DNA of 64,000 bases from Ectothiorhodospira lacustris (GTDB lineage Bacteria; Pseudomonadota; Gammaproteobacteria; Ectothiorhodospirales; Ectothiorhodospiraceae). Within the stretch, counting starts at the first letter, position 1; the number at the start of each line of letters is the position of its first letter. The position numbers and the translations under genes are program-made. Positions 18,440-27,460 of this stretch are shown here, one piece after another. The notes under the pieces are model-generated. The model saw nothing but the letters and a program-made list of their open reading frames with translations. It was not told the origin of the DNA and searched no databases. The stretch covers positions 30,363 through 94,362 of the forward strand of contig NZ_JAJNQN010000016.1 of NCBI RefSeq assembly GCF_022227845.1. Direction: 5' to 3'.

Positions 18440-21400
18440 GCCAGCAGCTTTTCCAGGATCTGCAGGAACTGGGGTACATCAAGGGGCTTGGTGAGATAGG
18501 CATTGAAACCTTCCGAACGACCTCGCTCCATGTCCCTGTGAGTGGCAAAGGCGGTCAATGCCATGACGGGTATGCCGGCCGTGGCAGGGTTGGCCCGCAG
18601 TCTTCTGAGGACCTGGTAGCCGTCCAGGTCGGGCATGTTGATGTCCAGCAGGATCAGGTCAGGCTGGTGCGCACCGGCCAGTTCCAGGCCGAATCTGGGG
18701 TTGGGTGAGTTGAGCAGCCGCAGGTGACCGCGACGCCGGAGGATCTGTGCGACCAGCCGGATATTGGCCGGATTGTCATCGATATGCAGGATGGTGCGCG
18801 GTGGTTGCTGTCGGGCCGGGTCCCGGCTCACCGGGCCATCCTGGTGGGGTAGCAGGGTGCTGTCGTCGATCCACTCCCCCCGCGGCAGGTGCACCCGAAA
18901 GGTGCTGCCCGTGTCCGTCCGGCTGTCCACGTCGATACTGCCGCCCATGACCTCGGCCAGACGCCGGGAAATGGCGAGCCCGATGCCTGTCCCTTCGGTC
19001 TCCAGCGCATTCGCGTCCAGCCGGTTGAAGGGTTCGAACAGTTCCGCCAGGCGGTCAGGGGCGATACCGCGGCCGGTATCCGTGACACTGATGGTGACGC
19101 CCCCCCCTTGCGGCTGATCTTCACCGCTGATTTCCAGCAGGCCGGCATGGCGGTTGTACTTGATGCCGTTGGAGAGCAGATTGATCAGGATCTGCTTCAG
19201 GCGCATGCGGTCGGCAAGGGCCACGCAGTAGGGTGGGCAGCGGCTGTGGATGCGGATCTGGCGTTCCTGGGCCAGGGGACGTACCAGCATGATGCATTCG
19301 TCCATGAGTTCCCGCAGGGGGACGTTTTCCAGTGACAGCTCGATGCGGCCCGACTCCACGGTGGCCAGGTCCAGTACCTGGTTGATCAGTTGCAGCAGGT
19401 GCCGGCCGCCCCGGAGTATTTCCTGAACGTATTCCTGTTGCTCCTGATTCAGCGTCAGATCGATTTCCATGAGCTGGGCAAATCCCAGCACCGCGTTCAT
19501 GGGGGTGCGAAGCTCGTGGCTCATGCTGGAGAGGAACTCGGACTTGGCCCGGTTGGCCCGCTCGGCCTCTTCCTTGGCCACCACCAGGGCGACCTCGTTG
19601 CGCTTGATATCGCTGATATCCTGATGACTGATCACCAGATGACGCTGTCGCACCGAGGTGTTGTCCAGGGGGGTGACCCGGATCATGTGGGTCTGTGGAT
19701 CAAGGCGGTATTCATCTTCGTAGACCTCAAGGTCTCCGGCGATGACACGGCGGATACCTTCCACGATGCGGCGCGCATCCTCATCACCCTGCGCGGCTGC
19801 CCGGTCGCAGACCTCAAGATAGTTGACGCCCTGGGACACCCGCTCTTCCCGGGCCTGTCCCTTGCGGCCGTATTCCCGCCAGGAGCGATTGACGGCGACA
19901 ATGGTTCCCGATGCATCCAGCACGCAGATGTTGGCGATGAGGGAGTCGATGATGGCCTGAGTGAAGGCCCGGGTCTCGCTCTCCTGTTTTTGAAATTCCG
20001 CTTCCTTGGCCTTGCGTTGCCGCTCCCGGGCCATTTGCCTCAGGGCATGGGACAGATCCTCCATGACGCCTTTGAGCAGGTCGATGACCTGGGGCGTGAA
20101 GTGGTCGGGCTCGGCGGCAAGGAAACTGGCAACGGCCACCAATTCGTCACCGACGAAGAGGGGGAAATGTCCGCAGCTTTGGATTTGCTCGTTAATGGCC
20201 CATGATCGCCACCGGGCGGGCACGTGGATATCGGGGTGGTTGCAGTTGCTGCAGATCAGGGGGTGCTCGTTGATGAAGGTCCAGGTGTGCTTCCGGATGG
20301 ACTCCCAGAGCGCGTCTGTCGGGATAACGGCCAACTGTGCTGATGACAGGCCGTGGGAGGCCCATATCCTTGACGGCTGCCCCGGGCGTGCCTTTGTGGT
20401 GAAAATGCAGGCGCTGAAGCCTCCCTGTTTCACCGCAACACGTGCCGTGGTTTTCAGCAGGCGTACTTCATCTTCGAGGCGGGTGATGGCCTGATTGACG
20501 GCGGTGCGGGTGCTGTAGAGCCGGGTGAGATGGGCCACCTGGGTTTCAGCCTTCCTGCGGGCCGTAATGTCACGATTGACGCCCCGTCGTCCCAGATACC
20601 TGCCATCCCTGTCCACGATGCCTAGACATTGGTGCTCAATGTGCCGTAGTTCCCCATCGGCACGGCGAATGCTGAACTCCATGCACACATGCGGGCTTTC
20701 AGAGCCTTCCTTCACTTCCTGCAGGTGTCTTTGCCAATGCTCGACATGCTCGGGGATGAGCAGGCGCTCCATGAGCAGCGGATCATCTTTGAAGGCTTTG
20801 GGGGGATAACCGCTGATGTCCTGACATCCGGGAGAGACATAGACGTACCTGCCTTCCGGGTGGAACCAGTAATCCCAGTCGGGGGAGTGATCGGCGGCGA
20901 TGCGGTAGCAGATCTCCTGTTCACGGAGCTGTTCATGGGCGATACGCAGCGCCTCCTCGTGGCGCGCCTGTTCGGTGAGATCCACGACGGCACAGGAAAA
21001 CTCGCAGGGGCCATCCTCTCGTCCCGGGAGACGGGCGATATGCAATTCCGCCGGAAACGGTTTGCCTCGTCCCCGCCCGGACAGCAGCGTGATCTGATGC
21101 GCGCTGGCATGGCCCTCGGCCTGCGCCTGCAGCAGGGTCTGGTTGAACTTTGTTTCATCCTCGGGATGGACCAGGCGTCGCAGCAAGACGTGGCGGCTTG
21201 AGTGCAGTCTGAAATCAAAGCGTGCTTCGGCCGCCGGGTTGGCCTGGAGGACGAGGCCGTAGCGATCCACCACCAGGGCGGCGATGGGCAGGCCGCCCAG
21301 GAACGCGGCGTAATTATCCAGCAGCCGCTGGTTCAGGTTCTGGGACTCTCTCAGCTCTCGGTTTTGCAGTTCCAGCTCGCTCTGGTAGACCCGCAAGGTC

Positions 21401-21531
21401 TCCAGCAGCCCGGGCAGGTCGAGCTGGTTTTCTTCCATGAGTTGCCGAACCAGTTCGATATCTCCCTCCTTGACGGCCTTGGCCGCGCGTGCGCGCGTAT
21501 CTGATGATTGGGGGAGTGTATCTTCAGGCAT
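18394..21531 (-). CDS. Multi-PAS/GAF hybrid sensor histidine kinase with receiver
   Basis: About 1045 residues, no transmembrane segments. In order: an N-terminal helical segment (VRQLMEENQLDLPGLLETLR), PAS (GLPIAALVVDRYGLVLQANP), PAS (YRIAADHSPDWDYWFHPEGR, ending in GRRGVNRDITARRKAE), a GAF-like segment containing HPLICSNCNHPDIHVP, a third PAS (SLIANICVLDASGTIVAVNR), HisKA (MSHELRTPMNAVLGFAQLM), HATPase (LINLLSNGIKYN, GTGIGLAISRRLAEVMGG) and receiver (LILLDINMPDLDGYQVL). The ATG at 21531 with a GAAGG site is preferred over a TTG at 21588. The first ~520 residues are clearly paralogous to the sensor half of the GGDEF-EAL protein at 54684-58247. Confidence 0.9.
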   Translation of the reverse strand: MPEDTLPQSSDTRARAAKAVKEGDIELVRQLMEENQLDLPGLLETLRVYQSELELQNRELRESQNLNQRLLDNYAAFLGGLPIAALVVDRYGLVLQANPAAEARFDFRLHSSRHVLLRRLVHPEDETKFNQTLLQAQAEGHASAHQITLLSGRGRGKPFPAELHIARLPGREDGPCEFSCAVVDLTEQARHEEALRIAHEQLREQEICYRIAADHSPDWDYWFHPEGRYVYVSPGCQDISGYPPKAFKDDPLLMERLLIPEHVEHWQRHLQEVKEGSESPHVCMEFSIRRADGELRHIEHQCLGIVDRDGRYLGRRGVNRDITARRKAETQVAHLTRLYSTRTAVNQAITRLEDEVRLLKTTARVAVKQGGFSACIFTTKARPGQPSRIWASHGLSSAQLAVIPTDALWESIRKHTWTFINEHPLICSNCNHPDIHVPARWRSWAINEQIQSCGHFPLFVGDELVAVASFLAAEPDHFTPQVIDLLKGVMEDLSHALRQMARERQRKAKEAEFQKQESETRAFTQAIIDSLIANICVLDASGTIVAVNRSWREYGRKGQAREERVSQGVNYLEVCDRAAAQGDEDARRIVEGIRRVIAGDLEVYEDEYRLDPQTHMIRVTPLDNTSVRQRHLVISHQDISDIKRNEVALVVAKEEAERANRAKSEFLSSMSHELRTPMNAVLGFAQLMEIDLTLNQEQQEYVQEILRGGRHLLQLINQVLDLATVESGRIELSLENVPLRELMDECIMLVRPLAQERQIRIHSRCPPYCVALADRMRLKQILINLLSNGIKYNRHAGLLEISGEDQPQGGGVTISVTDTGRGIAPDRLAELFEPFNRLDANALETEGTGIGLAISRRLAEVMGGSIDVDSRTDTGSTFRVHLPRGEWIDDSTLLPHQDGPVSRDPARQQPPRTILHIDDNPANIRLVAQILRRRGHLRLLNSPNPRFGLELAGAHQPDLILLDINMPDLDGYQVLRRLRANPATAGIPVMALTAFATHRDMERGRSEGFNAYLTKPLDVPQFLQILEKLLAQAPGDAPLPAPPRH

Positions 21532-21650
21532 GGCGCCTTCATGCAAATGATGGGACGGGTAGGGAGCGATCCGGATGGATTCTATCAATTCACGGATATG
21601 GCTGCAGTCATCTCTGCCTATGGGGTTGATTGTTGTTGTCGTGCCGGGTC

Positions 21651-21672
21651 AACCGATGTCCGGGCCGTGCGT
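21651..21672 (+). promoter_or_regulatory. Possible ECF-type promoter ahead of the SPEER/sigma unit
   Basis: AAC at 21651-21653 and CGT at 21670-21672 are separated by 16 bases, the spacing of many ECF-sigma promoters. It stands about 50 bases before the first gene of a unit encoding an ECF-like sigma factor, so autoregulation is plausible. The motif is short and could be chance. Confidence 0.25.
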
Positions 21673-21722
21673 ATTGCGGGTTGAAGGCCGGATGATGAGG
21701 CCGGCATAACCAGGAGACGATC

Positions 21723-22265
21723 ATGAAACCATCCCAACCGCACTTCCCCCGCCGCGCCCTGGGCGCTTCCATGTTGGCCGGCGCCGTTGTCCTGTCCCTG
21801 TCTCTGGGGGGCCTGGCTGTTGCGGGTAGTCCCGGCGCCGTGGACCGGGATAATGCGCCCCGGCAGGCCTGCCGGGATCTGACGGGCGAAGTCAGGGCTG
21901 CCTGCCGCGAGGGTATGCAGGCCACCCGTGCCGAGCGTCGTGAACAGTACCTGACAGCGGCGGAAGGCAAGCCCGGGGAACGTTCGTGGCGAGAGGATCG
22001 CCGGGCTGAATCCAGGCAAGACAAGGCCGAGGCTCCCCGGATGACGGATGAGGAACGACAGGCGTTTCGTGCCCAGCGTGAAGAGCGGCGCGCGGCCTGG
22101 GAGGCCATGAGCCCGGAAGAACGCCAGTCAATGCGGGATAATATGCGCAGCATGCGTGAACAAATGCGCAGCCTGGACCCGCAGGAACGTCTTGAACTGC
22201 GAGAAAGATTGCGGGACATGACACCGGATGAACGCCGCGCCTGGTTCGAACGGCAACGCGGCTGA
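21723..22265 (+). CDS. Exported SPEER-repeat protein, function unknown
   Basis: 180 residues. A signal peptide covers about residues 1-34 (ALGASMLAGAVVLSLSLGG ending at VAG), so the mature protein is probably periplasmic. The rest is very rich in Arg, Glu and Met, with repeats of the form (M/L)(S/D/T)P(E/Q/D)ER followed by charged helical sequence near residues 119-175. Two cysteines (RQACRD, RAACRE) lie early in the mature part and could form a disulfide. It resembles the DUF3106-like protein two genes downstream. A CAGGAG site precedes the ATG. By composition it recalls periplasmic Spy/CpxP-type helical proteins, but I cannot assign a function. Confidence 0.72.
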   Translation: MKPSQPHFPRRALGASMLAGAVVLSLSLGGLAVAGSPGAVDRDNAPRQACRDLTGEVRAACREGMQATRAERREQYLTAAEGKPGERSWREDRRAESRQDKAEAPRMTDEERQAFRAQREERRAAWEAMSPEERQSMRDNMRSMREQMRSLDPQERLELRERLRDMTPDERRAWFERQRG

Positions 22266-22308
22266 AGACCATGACAAGGAGCCTTGATGCCGAGCCGGAG
22301 TCACTGTG

Positions 22309-22914
22309 ATGCCAGGTCTTGCCTTGCGAACGGAGGTGTGTGTGGATGATGCCGAGGTGCATGCCGCCACGCCCGCCGAGGCGGCATCACCCGCGACCCT
22401 GGATCAATTCCTGGCACAGGTGCAGGGGCGCGGAGTGCGGATGGCGGCCCTGGCCCTGGGCGATCGGGAGGCAGCGCTGGACGTGGTGCAGGATGCCATG
22501 ACCGCGCTGATCTCCCGTTATCGCGACCGGCCGGCAGAAGCTTGGGAACCCCTGTTTTGGCGCATCCTGCAGACCCGGATCCGGGATGTTTACCGACGTC
22601 GGCGCGTCCGGCAGCGGGTGATGGCCGTACTGGGTCTCGGGGATGAACCCCAGGAGGACCCCATGCTGACACTGCCGGATACCTTCACGCCCGAGCCCGA
22701 TCGATCCCTGGAGGATGGCCGTTTTGCCGTGGACCTGGAATCGGCCCTGAGACAACTACCCCTTCGCCAGCAGCAGGCCTTCCTGCTGCGTCACTGGGAG
22801 GGGCTTGATACCGCCGCCACGGCGGCGGCCCTGGGCGTCAGCGAGGGCAGTGTGAAGACCCATCTGCACCGCGCCCTGCAGACTTTGCGACAGCACCTGG
22901 AGGCCTACCGATGA
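22309..22914 (+). CDS. ECF-like RNA polymerase sigma factor
   Basis: About 201 residues. Region 2 is visible as AALALGDREAALDVVQDAM and EPLFWRILQTRIRDVYRRRR; region 4 as LESALRQLPLRQQQAFLLRH followed by a helix-turn-helix (DTAATAAALGVSEGSVKTHLHRAL). It would direct RNA polymerase to a small regulon. The ATG at 22309 with GGAG eight bases upstream is chosen; a GTG at 22306 is also possible. It overlaps the next gene by four bases (ATGA), a typical arrangement for a sigma factor and its membrane anti-sigma factor. Confidence 0.88.
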   Translation: MPGLALRTEVCVDDAEVHAATPAEAASPATLDQFLAQVQGRGVRMAALALGDREAALDVVQDAMTALISRYRDRPAEAWEPLFWRILQTRIRDVYRRRRVRQRVMAVLGLGDEPQEDPMLTLPDTFTPEPDRSLEDGRFAVDLESALRQLPLRQQQAFLLRHWEGLDTAATAAALGVSEGSVKTHLHRALQTLRQHLEAYR

Positions 22915-23297
22915 GTCCCGAAGATCGCGAGATGGAACCGTGGTTGGCCCAGGCCCGCCGGACCCTTGACCGGCAGGCCGGCCTGTCCCTGCAGGAGGCG
23001 ATGCGTCTGCAAAGTGCCCGCCGGGAAGCCTTTGCAAAGGCGGGTGCCGCGGCACGGCCCCGGCCGGTGTCGGGGAGTGGAAAGAGGCGCGGGTGGATGC
23101 CGTTGGGAGGCCTTGCGGCGGCGGCTTCGGTGATGCTGGCGGTGGTGATGGTGTTCAATCTGGAGACCATGCAGCACCCGCCCTTACCGGTGGTCCTGGC
23201 GGAGTTGGATGACATCGAATGGGTGCTGGAGCTGGATGAGGGTTTCTGGATGGATGATCCGGCGTTTCTGCAATGGGTGATGGAGGAGATGGGATGA
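22911..23297 (+). CDS. Single-pass membrane protein, probable anti-sigma factor
   Basis: 128 residues with a soluble N-terminal part (residues 1-60, beginning MSPEDREMEPWLAQARRTLD), one transmembrane segment (about 62-82, LGGLAAAASVMLAVVMVFNL) and an acidic periplasmic tail (LAELDDIEWVLELDEGFWMDD). Size, topology and four-base overlaps with the sigma gene upstream and the repeat-protein gene downstream match anti-sigma factors of DUF3619 type. No zinc-binding HxxxCxxC motif is present, so the assignment rests on context and topology. Confidence 0.65.
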   Translation: MSPEDREMEPWLAQARRTLDRQAGLSLQEAMRLQSARREAFAKAGAAARPRPVSGSGKRRGWMPLGGLAAAASVMLAVVMVFNLETMQHPPLPVVLAELDDIEWVLELDEGFWMDDPAFLQWVMEEMG

Positions 23298-23842
23298 GTC
23301 GGTATCTGCCTGGATTGATGGTGGCGTTGCTGTTGTGTCTGCCGGGCGTGGCCCCGGGGGCGCCGCCCGAGCGAGGCCTGGGTCCTTTTCCTGAGCGGGG
23401 GCCGGGAGATCCCGGGCGCGGCGAGCGCATGATGGCGCCGGTGGCCGAATCCGCGCCGGAGTGGTCGGCACTGAGCCGAGCCGAACGCGCCGTACTGGCG
23501 CCGTTGGCGGAGCAATGGGATGATCTGTCCCCGCGTCGTCGCCTGCACCTGCTGCGTGTCGCCGATCGCTGGCAGGACATGAGCCCGGAACAGCGGGACC
23601 GTTTCAGTAGTGATCTGCGGCGCCTTGAGTCTTTGTCGCCCGAGGAGCGCCGGCAGCTGCGTGACCAGCGTCGTCGGCTTGAGGCCCTGCCCGAGGATGA
23701 GCGTCGATTGCATCGGGAACGGCTGGAACACTTCCAGCGCCTGTCGCCGGAGGAGCGTGAGCACCTGCGGGAGCGCTGGTTGCAGATGAGTCCGGAGGAG
23801 CGGCGGGCGATCCGGGAGCGGGGCAGAGTGTCCGGGGACTGA
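23294..23842 (+). CDS. Exported DUF3106-like SPEER-repeat protein
   Basis: 182 residues with a signal peptide (LPGLMVALLLCLPGVAPGA). The mature part has a WSALSRAERAVLAPLAEQWD segment followed by repeated units LSPRRR, MSPEQR, LSPEER, LPEDER, LSPEER, MSPEER, each followed by an Arg-rich helix. This pattern fits DUF3106, a family of unknown function found beside ECF sigma factors. The ATG at 23294 overlaps the preceding stop by four bases, so the three genes are translationally coupled. An in-frame ATG at 23273 is rejected because it lies inside the upstream gene. Confidence 0.75.
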   Translation: MSRYLPGLMVALLLCLPGVAPGAPPERGLGPFPERGPGDPGRGERMMAPVAESAPEWSALSRAERAVLAPLAEQWDDLSPRRRLHLLRVADRWQDMSPEQRDRFSSDLRRLESLSPEERRQLRDQRRRLEALPEDERRLHRERLEHFQRLSPEEREHLRERWLQMSPEERRAIRERGRVSGD

Positions 23843-23858
23843 ATCTGCCCCGCAATCC

Positions 23859-23887
23859 TTGGGCCATCCCCCCATCTGGCGTAAAAT
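23859..23887 (+). promoter_or_regulatory. Candidate sigma-70 promoter for prfC
   Basis: TTGGGC (23859-23864) and TAAAAT (23882-23887) are 17 bases apart. Transcription would begin near 23894, about 24 bases before the prfC ATG. Confidence 0.45.
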
Positions 23888-23917
23888 ACACGGTTTTACC
23901 CACAGGCCGTGCCGCTC

Positions 23918-25513
23918 ATGCCCTCCAGCTACACCACCGAAACCGCCCGTCGCCGCACCTTCGCCATCATTTCGCACCCGGACGCCGGCAAGACCACAGT
24001 GACCGAAAAGCTGCTGCTGTTCGGCGGTGCGATCCAGCAGGCGGGCACCGTGAAGGGCCGCAAGGCCGCCCGGCACGCCACTTCCGACTGGATGGAACTG
24101 GAAAAGCAGCGCGGTATTTCCGTCACATCCTCGGTGATGCAATTCCCCTACAAGGACCGCATCGTCAACCTGCTGGACACCCCTGGCCACCAGGACTTCT
24201 CCGAGGACACCTATCGCACCCTCACTGCGGTGGACTCGGCGCTGATGGTCATCGACGTGGCCAAGGGTGTCGAGGAACGCACCATCAAGTTGATGGAGGT
24301 CTGCCGTCTGCGCGATACCCCCATCATGACCTTCATCAACAAGCTGGACCGGGAAGGGCGCGAGCCCATCGAACTGCTGGATGAAGTGGAAGATGTGCTC
24401 AAGATCCAGTGTGCTCCGGTGACCTGGCCCATCGGCATGGGCAAGCGCTTCAAGGGGGTATATCACCTCAAGCGGGATGCCGTGCACCTGTTCTCGCCCA
24501 CCCACGGCGGCAAGATCCAGCAGGGTGAGGTCATCCAAGGGCTGGACAACCCCCGGCTCGACGAGGTGCTGGGCTCTCAGGCGGCAGAACTGCGGGAAGA
24601 ACTGGAACTGGTCATGGGCGCTTCCCATGAGTTCGACAAGGATGAATACCTGGCCGGGCGCCAGACGCCGGTGTTTTTCGGTTCCGCCATCAATAACTTC
24701 GGCATCCAGGAGCTGTTGGACGATTTCGTGGAATTCGCTCCCGCCCCTCAGCCCCGCCCCACTGATGTGCGGAAAGTGTCACCCGAGGAAGAGACCTTTT
24801 CCGGTTTTGTCTTCAAGATCCAGGCGAACATGGACCCCCAGCACCGGGATCGTATTGCTTTCATGCGTATCTGCTCCGGCACCTTCACCAAGGGCATGAA
24901 GCTCAATCATGTCCGGATCAAGCGGGATGTACGCATCTCCGATGCCCTGACGTTCCTGGCCTCGGACCGGGAACACCTGGAAGAGGCCTATCCCGGGGAT
25001 ATCATCGGTCTGCACAACCACGGCACCATCCGCATCGGGGATACCTTCACCCAGGGAGAAGCCTTATCCTTCACGGGGATTCCCAACTTTGCGCCGGAAC
25101 TGTTCCGCCGTGCCCAGCTGCGGGATCCCCTGAAGATGAAGCAGCTGACCAAGGGGTTGCAGCAGCTTTGCGAGGAGGGGGCGACCCAGCTGTATCGGCC
25201 GATCACCAACAATGATCTGATCCTGGGGGCGGTCGGGGTATTGCAGTTCGATGTGGTGGCCCACCGCCTGAAGTCCGAGTACAACGTGGATGCGGCCTTC
25301 GAGAATGTGTCGGTGCAGACCGCCCGCTGGGTGACCTGTGACGATGAACGCAAGTTGGAACAGTTCAAGGACAAGGCGGCGAGCAATCTGGCCATCGATC
25401 ACGGGGGTGATCTGGTGTACATCGCACCGACCCGGGTGAATCTGCAGATGGCCGTGGAGAAGTGGCCGGATATCACCTTCAGCGCCACCCGGGAGCACGG
25501 CATCAGTCAGTAG
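23918..25513 (+). CDS. prfC: Peptide chain release factor 3
   Basis: RF3 is the GTPase that removes RF1 and RF2 from the ribosome after termination. The G-domain motifs are [12 protein letters not shown] (G1), [16 protein letters not shown] (G3) and NKLDREGR (G4), followed by EF-Tu-like domain 2 and the C-terminal RF3 domain ([17 protein letters not shown]). The ATG at 23918 gives 531 residues and begins close to where E. coli RF3 begins; a GTG at 23909 is in frame but poorly placed relative to any ribosome binding site. Confidence 0.96.
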   Translation: MPSSYTTETARRRTFAIISHPDAGKTTVTEKLLLFGGAIQQAGTVKGRKAARHATSDWMELEKQRGISVTSSVMQFPYKDRIVNLLDTPGHQDFSEDTYRTLTAVDSALMVIDVAKGVEERTIKLMEVCRLRDTPIMTFINKLDREGREPIELLDEVEDVLKIQCAPVTWPIGMGKRFKGVYHLKRDAVHLFSPTHGGKIQQGEVIQGLDNPRLDEVLGSQAAELREELELVMGASHEFDKDEYLAGRQTPVFFGSAINNFGIQELLDDFVEFAPAPQPRPTDVRKVSPEEETFSGFVFKIQANMDPQHRDRIAFMRICSGTFTKGMKLNHVRIKRDVRISDALTFLASDREHLEEAYPGDIIGLHNHGTIRIGDTFTQGEALSFTGIPNFAPELFRRAQLRDPLKMKQLTKGLQQLCEEGATQLYRPITNNDLILGAVGVLQFDVVAHRLKSEYNVDAAFENVSVQTARWVTCDDERKLEQFKDKAASNLAIDHGGDLVYIAPTRVNLQMAVEKWPDITFSATREHGISQ

Positions 25514-25533
25514 ACGGGAGATACCCCGCCGAG

Positions 25534-25563
25534 CCGCCAAGGGGTCATGGACCCGTGGGGCGG
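25534..25563 (+). terminator. Hairpin after prfC
   Basis: CCGCC and GGCGG flank a second stem GGGTC-ATG-GACCC, starting about 20 bases after the prfC stop. No T-run follows, so termination efficiency is uncertain. Confidence 0.35.
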
Positions 25564-25611
25564 TTCGGGTTAGCCTGCTCCCAATCACCAACGCATCAGG
25601 AGCCAATCAGC

Positions 25612-25881
25612 ATGGTCACAGCCATCATTCTCATGAATGTGGAACGCAGCCGAATCAATGCGATCGCGGATCGTCTGGCGGGCATGAAGGAGATATCCGA
25701 GGTATTTTCGGTCAGCGGCAATTACGACCTGATCGCCATCGCCCGTGTACCGCACAACGACGACCTGGCCGCCTTGGTCACCAGCCATCTGCTTACCATT
25801 GAGGGGCTGGAGAAGACCAACACCTTGCTGGCCTTCAAAGCCTATTCACGTCACGATCTGGAAGCCATGTTTTCCGTGTGA
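25612..25881 (+). CDS. Stand-alone Lrp/AsnC ligand-binding (RAM) domain protein
   Basis: 89 residues that match only the effector-binding domain of Lrp/AsnC regulators: MVTAIILMNVERSRINAIAD, the SGNYDLIAIA strand and a final KTNTLLAFKAY. The N-terminal helix-turn-helix is missing. Such small proteins bind amino acids or form oligomers and may modulate full-length Lrp-type regulators. The ATG at 25612 has a CAGGAG site nine bases upstream. The 3' end overlaps the convergent chemoreceptor-like gene by 31 bases. Confidence 0.85.
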   Translation: MVTAIILMNVERSRINAIADRLAGMKEISEVFSVSGNYDLIAIARVPHNDDLAALVTSHLLTIEGLEKTNTLLAFKAYSRHDLEAMFSV

Positions 25882-26930
25882 GCGTCGACGGCGGAGGTGG
25901 AGGTGGTGTCCATCCGATACTCAATGGCCCCGAACCAGCCGAGTCCCTCGTAGGTTTCATAGCCCGGGGTTCGAGCGAAGGCCACCAAGCGGCCGTCGCC
26001 GATATCCACCCCCTTGCTTCGGGTGCCGGGGTTGAGTGGATAGCGCTCCTCAAGGGAGTGCCGGCCCTGTGAATCGGCGATGATGCGATGTCGGGCGTCC
26101 AGCAGCATCACGCGGCTGCGGTTGCGTTCTGCATCATCCAGGGCCACGCCGGATACGATGGTCTGCGCCTGGGGCGCCCAGTTGAAGAAGATGCCCAGGA
26201 CTCCCAGGGGAGTGCCGTGTGTCTCGCCCTTGCTGCGAATGGCCGTGGCATAGGTGGCGGTGGGGGCATCATCCAGTGCGGGATTGATTTCGATGTCGGC
26301 AACCGCGTACTGATCTCCATGGCGAGTTGCCATGGCATTTCGGAACCACTGGGTCGAGGAGACGTCGCCGCCCAGGACCGAGGGGTAGGTGTCGGGGCGC
26401 CCGTGTGCGATCACCCGGCCGTTGCAGTCGGCCACCCACAGGTCCAGATAGACCGTGTAGGAACGTAATATGGTGGCCAGGCGATCGCAGGCAAAGGCTT
26501 GCAGGTTGGGGTCTGAAGGGTTTTCCGCCAGCGCCACGAGTGCCCCTTCCGTGGCCCACCATCGCACATCGCAGGAGCGCTCATAGAGGTTACGGTCGAT
26601 GAGTTCCACCACATTCAGGGCCAGGTCGGTGAAGCGTCGACCTCGCAGTTCGCTGCTCATTCGGTGGCCGGCCTCCTGGATGTGGCTGGCGTACAGGTCT
26701 ACATCTTCACGGAAATCCGCGGCGATCTGATTGATGCGGGTGGATACACTGCTGATTTCCTGGGCGACGACGCCGAATCCCGCCCCGGCCGGGCCGGCCC
26801 GTGCGGCTTCAATACGCGCATTCAGGGCCAGGATCTGGGTCTGGCGCATGATCTTTTCGATCAGGCCGACCTTGTCGCGGCTGGTTTCCGAGAGTTCATA
26901 GGCCAGCTTGAGTATGCTGTTATCCTGCAT
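25851..26930 (-). CDS. Soluble chemoreceptor-like protein with N-terminal signalling and C-terminal Cache domain
   Basis: 359 residues without a transmembrane segment. Residues about 15-75 contain a short MCP-type signalling helix (MRQTQILALNARIEAARAGP, FGVVAQEISSVSTR). The centre is a helical linker. Residues about 155-330 look like a Cache/PAS sensor (LDLWVADCNGRVIAHGRPD, WFRNAM, VMLLDARHRIIADSQGR). In most chemoreceptors the sensor precedes the signalling hairpin; here the order is reversed and the hairpin is short. It could feed the chemotaxis array from the cytoplasm or control another kinase. A YjfB-family gene lies just upstream on the same strand. Confidence 0.78.
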   Translation of the reverse strand: MQDNSILKLAYELSETSRDKVGLIEKIMRQTQILALNARIEAARAGPAGAGFGVVAQEISSVSTRINQIAADFREDVDLYASHIQEAGHRMSSELRGRRFTDLALNVVELIDRNLYERSCDVRWWATEGALVALAENPSDPNLQAFACDRLATILRSYTVYLDLWVADCNGRVIAHGRPDTYPSVLGGDVSSTQWFRNAMATRHGDQYAVADIEINPALDDAPTATYATAIRSKGETHGTPLGVLGIFFNWAPQAQTIVSGVALDDAERNRSRVMLLDARHRIIADSQGRHSLEERYPLNPGTRSKGVDIGDGRLVAFARTPGYETYEGLGWFGAIEYRMDTTSTSAVDAHTENMASRS

Positions 26931-27091
26931 GAAGGACTCCCACTCCCGCAGTATTGTCTTTGATGGTCAAGAGGGCGTGTACCCGTAGGCCGGGGTTTTC
27001 GAGGGGGCGCCATGATACAGGGAGTCTGCCGTGAAAAGCCATGCCCACCGGGGGATGTGACCCACCTGTGGGCAGGGACTGCCTGAAATGC

Positions 27092-27289
27092 TCAGGCCGT
27101 GGTATTGATGATGGTACCCACGTTGGCGGGGAGTGCGGCACTGCTCACGTCCGGCAATGCCTCCACCAGGGCCAGGGCACCCTGGGCCTGCGTGTCGATG
27201 GCCTTTTTGAGCACCGCCGTGCCGACGTCCTGAGCGAGCTGCTGCTGGGACATCCGGGTGGCCAGACTGGCGATTGCGTTGACGTCCAT
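27092..27289 (-). CDS. YjfB-family putative motility protein
   Basis: 65 residues beginning MDVNAIASLATRMSQQQ, with the helical VGTAVLKKAIDTQAQGALALVE typical of the YjfB family. Members are small, found in flagellated bacteria, and of unknown biochemical role. The ATG at 27289 is chosen because the upstream extension has no family similarity. A strong sigma-28 promoter (27350-27376) stands about 50 bases upstream, supporting a flagellar link. The chemoreceptor-like gene follows in the same direction. Confidence 0.8.
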   Translation of the reverse strand: MDVNAIASLATRMSQQQLAQDVGTAVLKKAIDTQAQGALALVEALPDVSSAALPANVGTIINTTA

Positions 27290-27349
27290 AATGAACACCT
27301 TTGGGTTTTGCGTGAATGTCCGAGGCGCCTGCAAGGCTCCTCAGTCAGT

Positions 27350-27376
27350 AGATCGGCTGATTGGGCGCAGACTTTA
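27350..27376 (-). promoter_or_regulatory. Sigma-28 (FliA) promoter for the YjfB-family gene
   Basis: Read on the minus strand, TAAAGTCT is followed after 11 bases by GCCGATCT. The enterobacterial flagellar consensus is TAAAGTTT-N11-GCCGATAA, so 13 of 16 positions match with exact spacing. The expected start is near 27342. Confidence 0.75.
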
Positions 27377-27460
27377 ATTTAAATTTTCTGAACAATGCCG
27401 TTCGATAACCGCCGGGGTGGGCTTGGCAAGGCATCGCCCGGCTTATCTCGGGGATGAATC

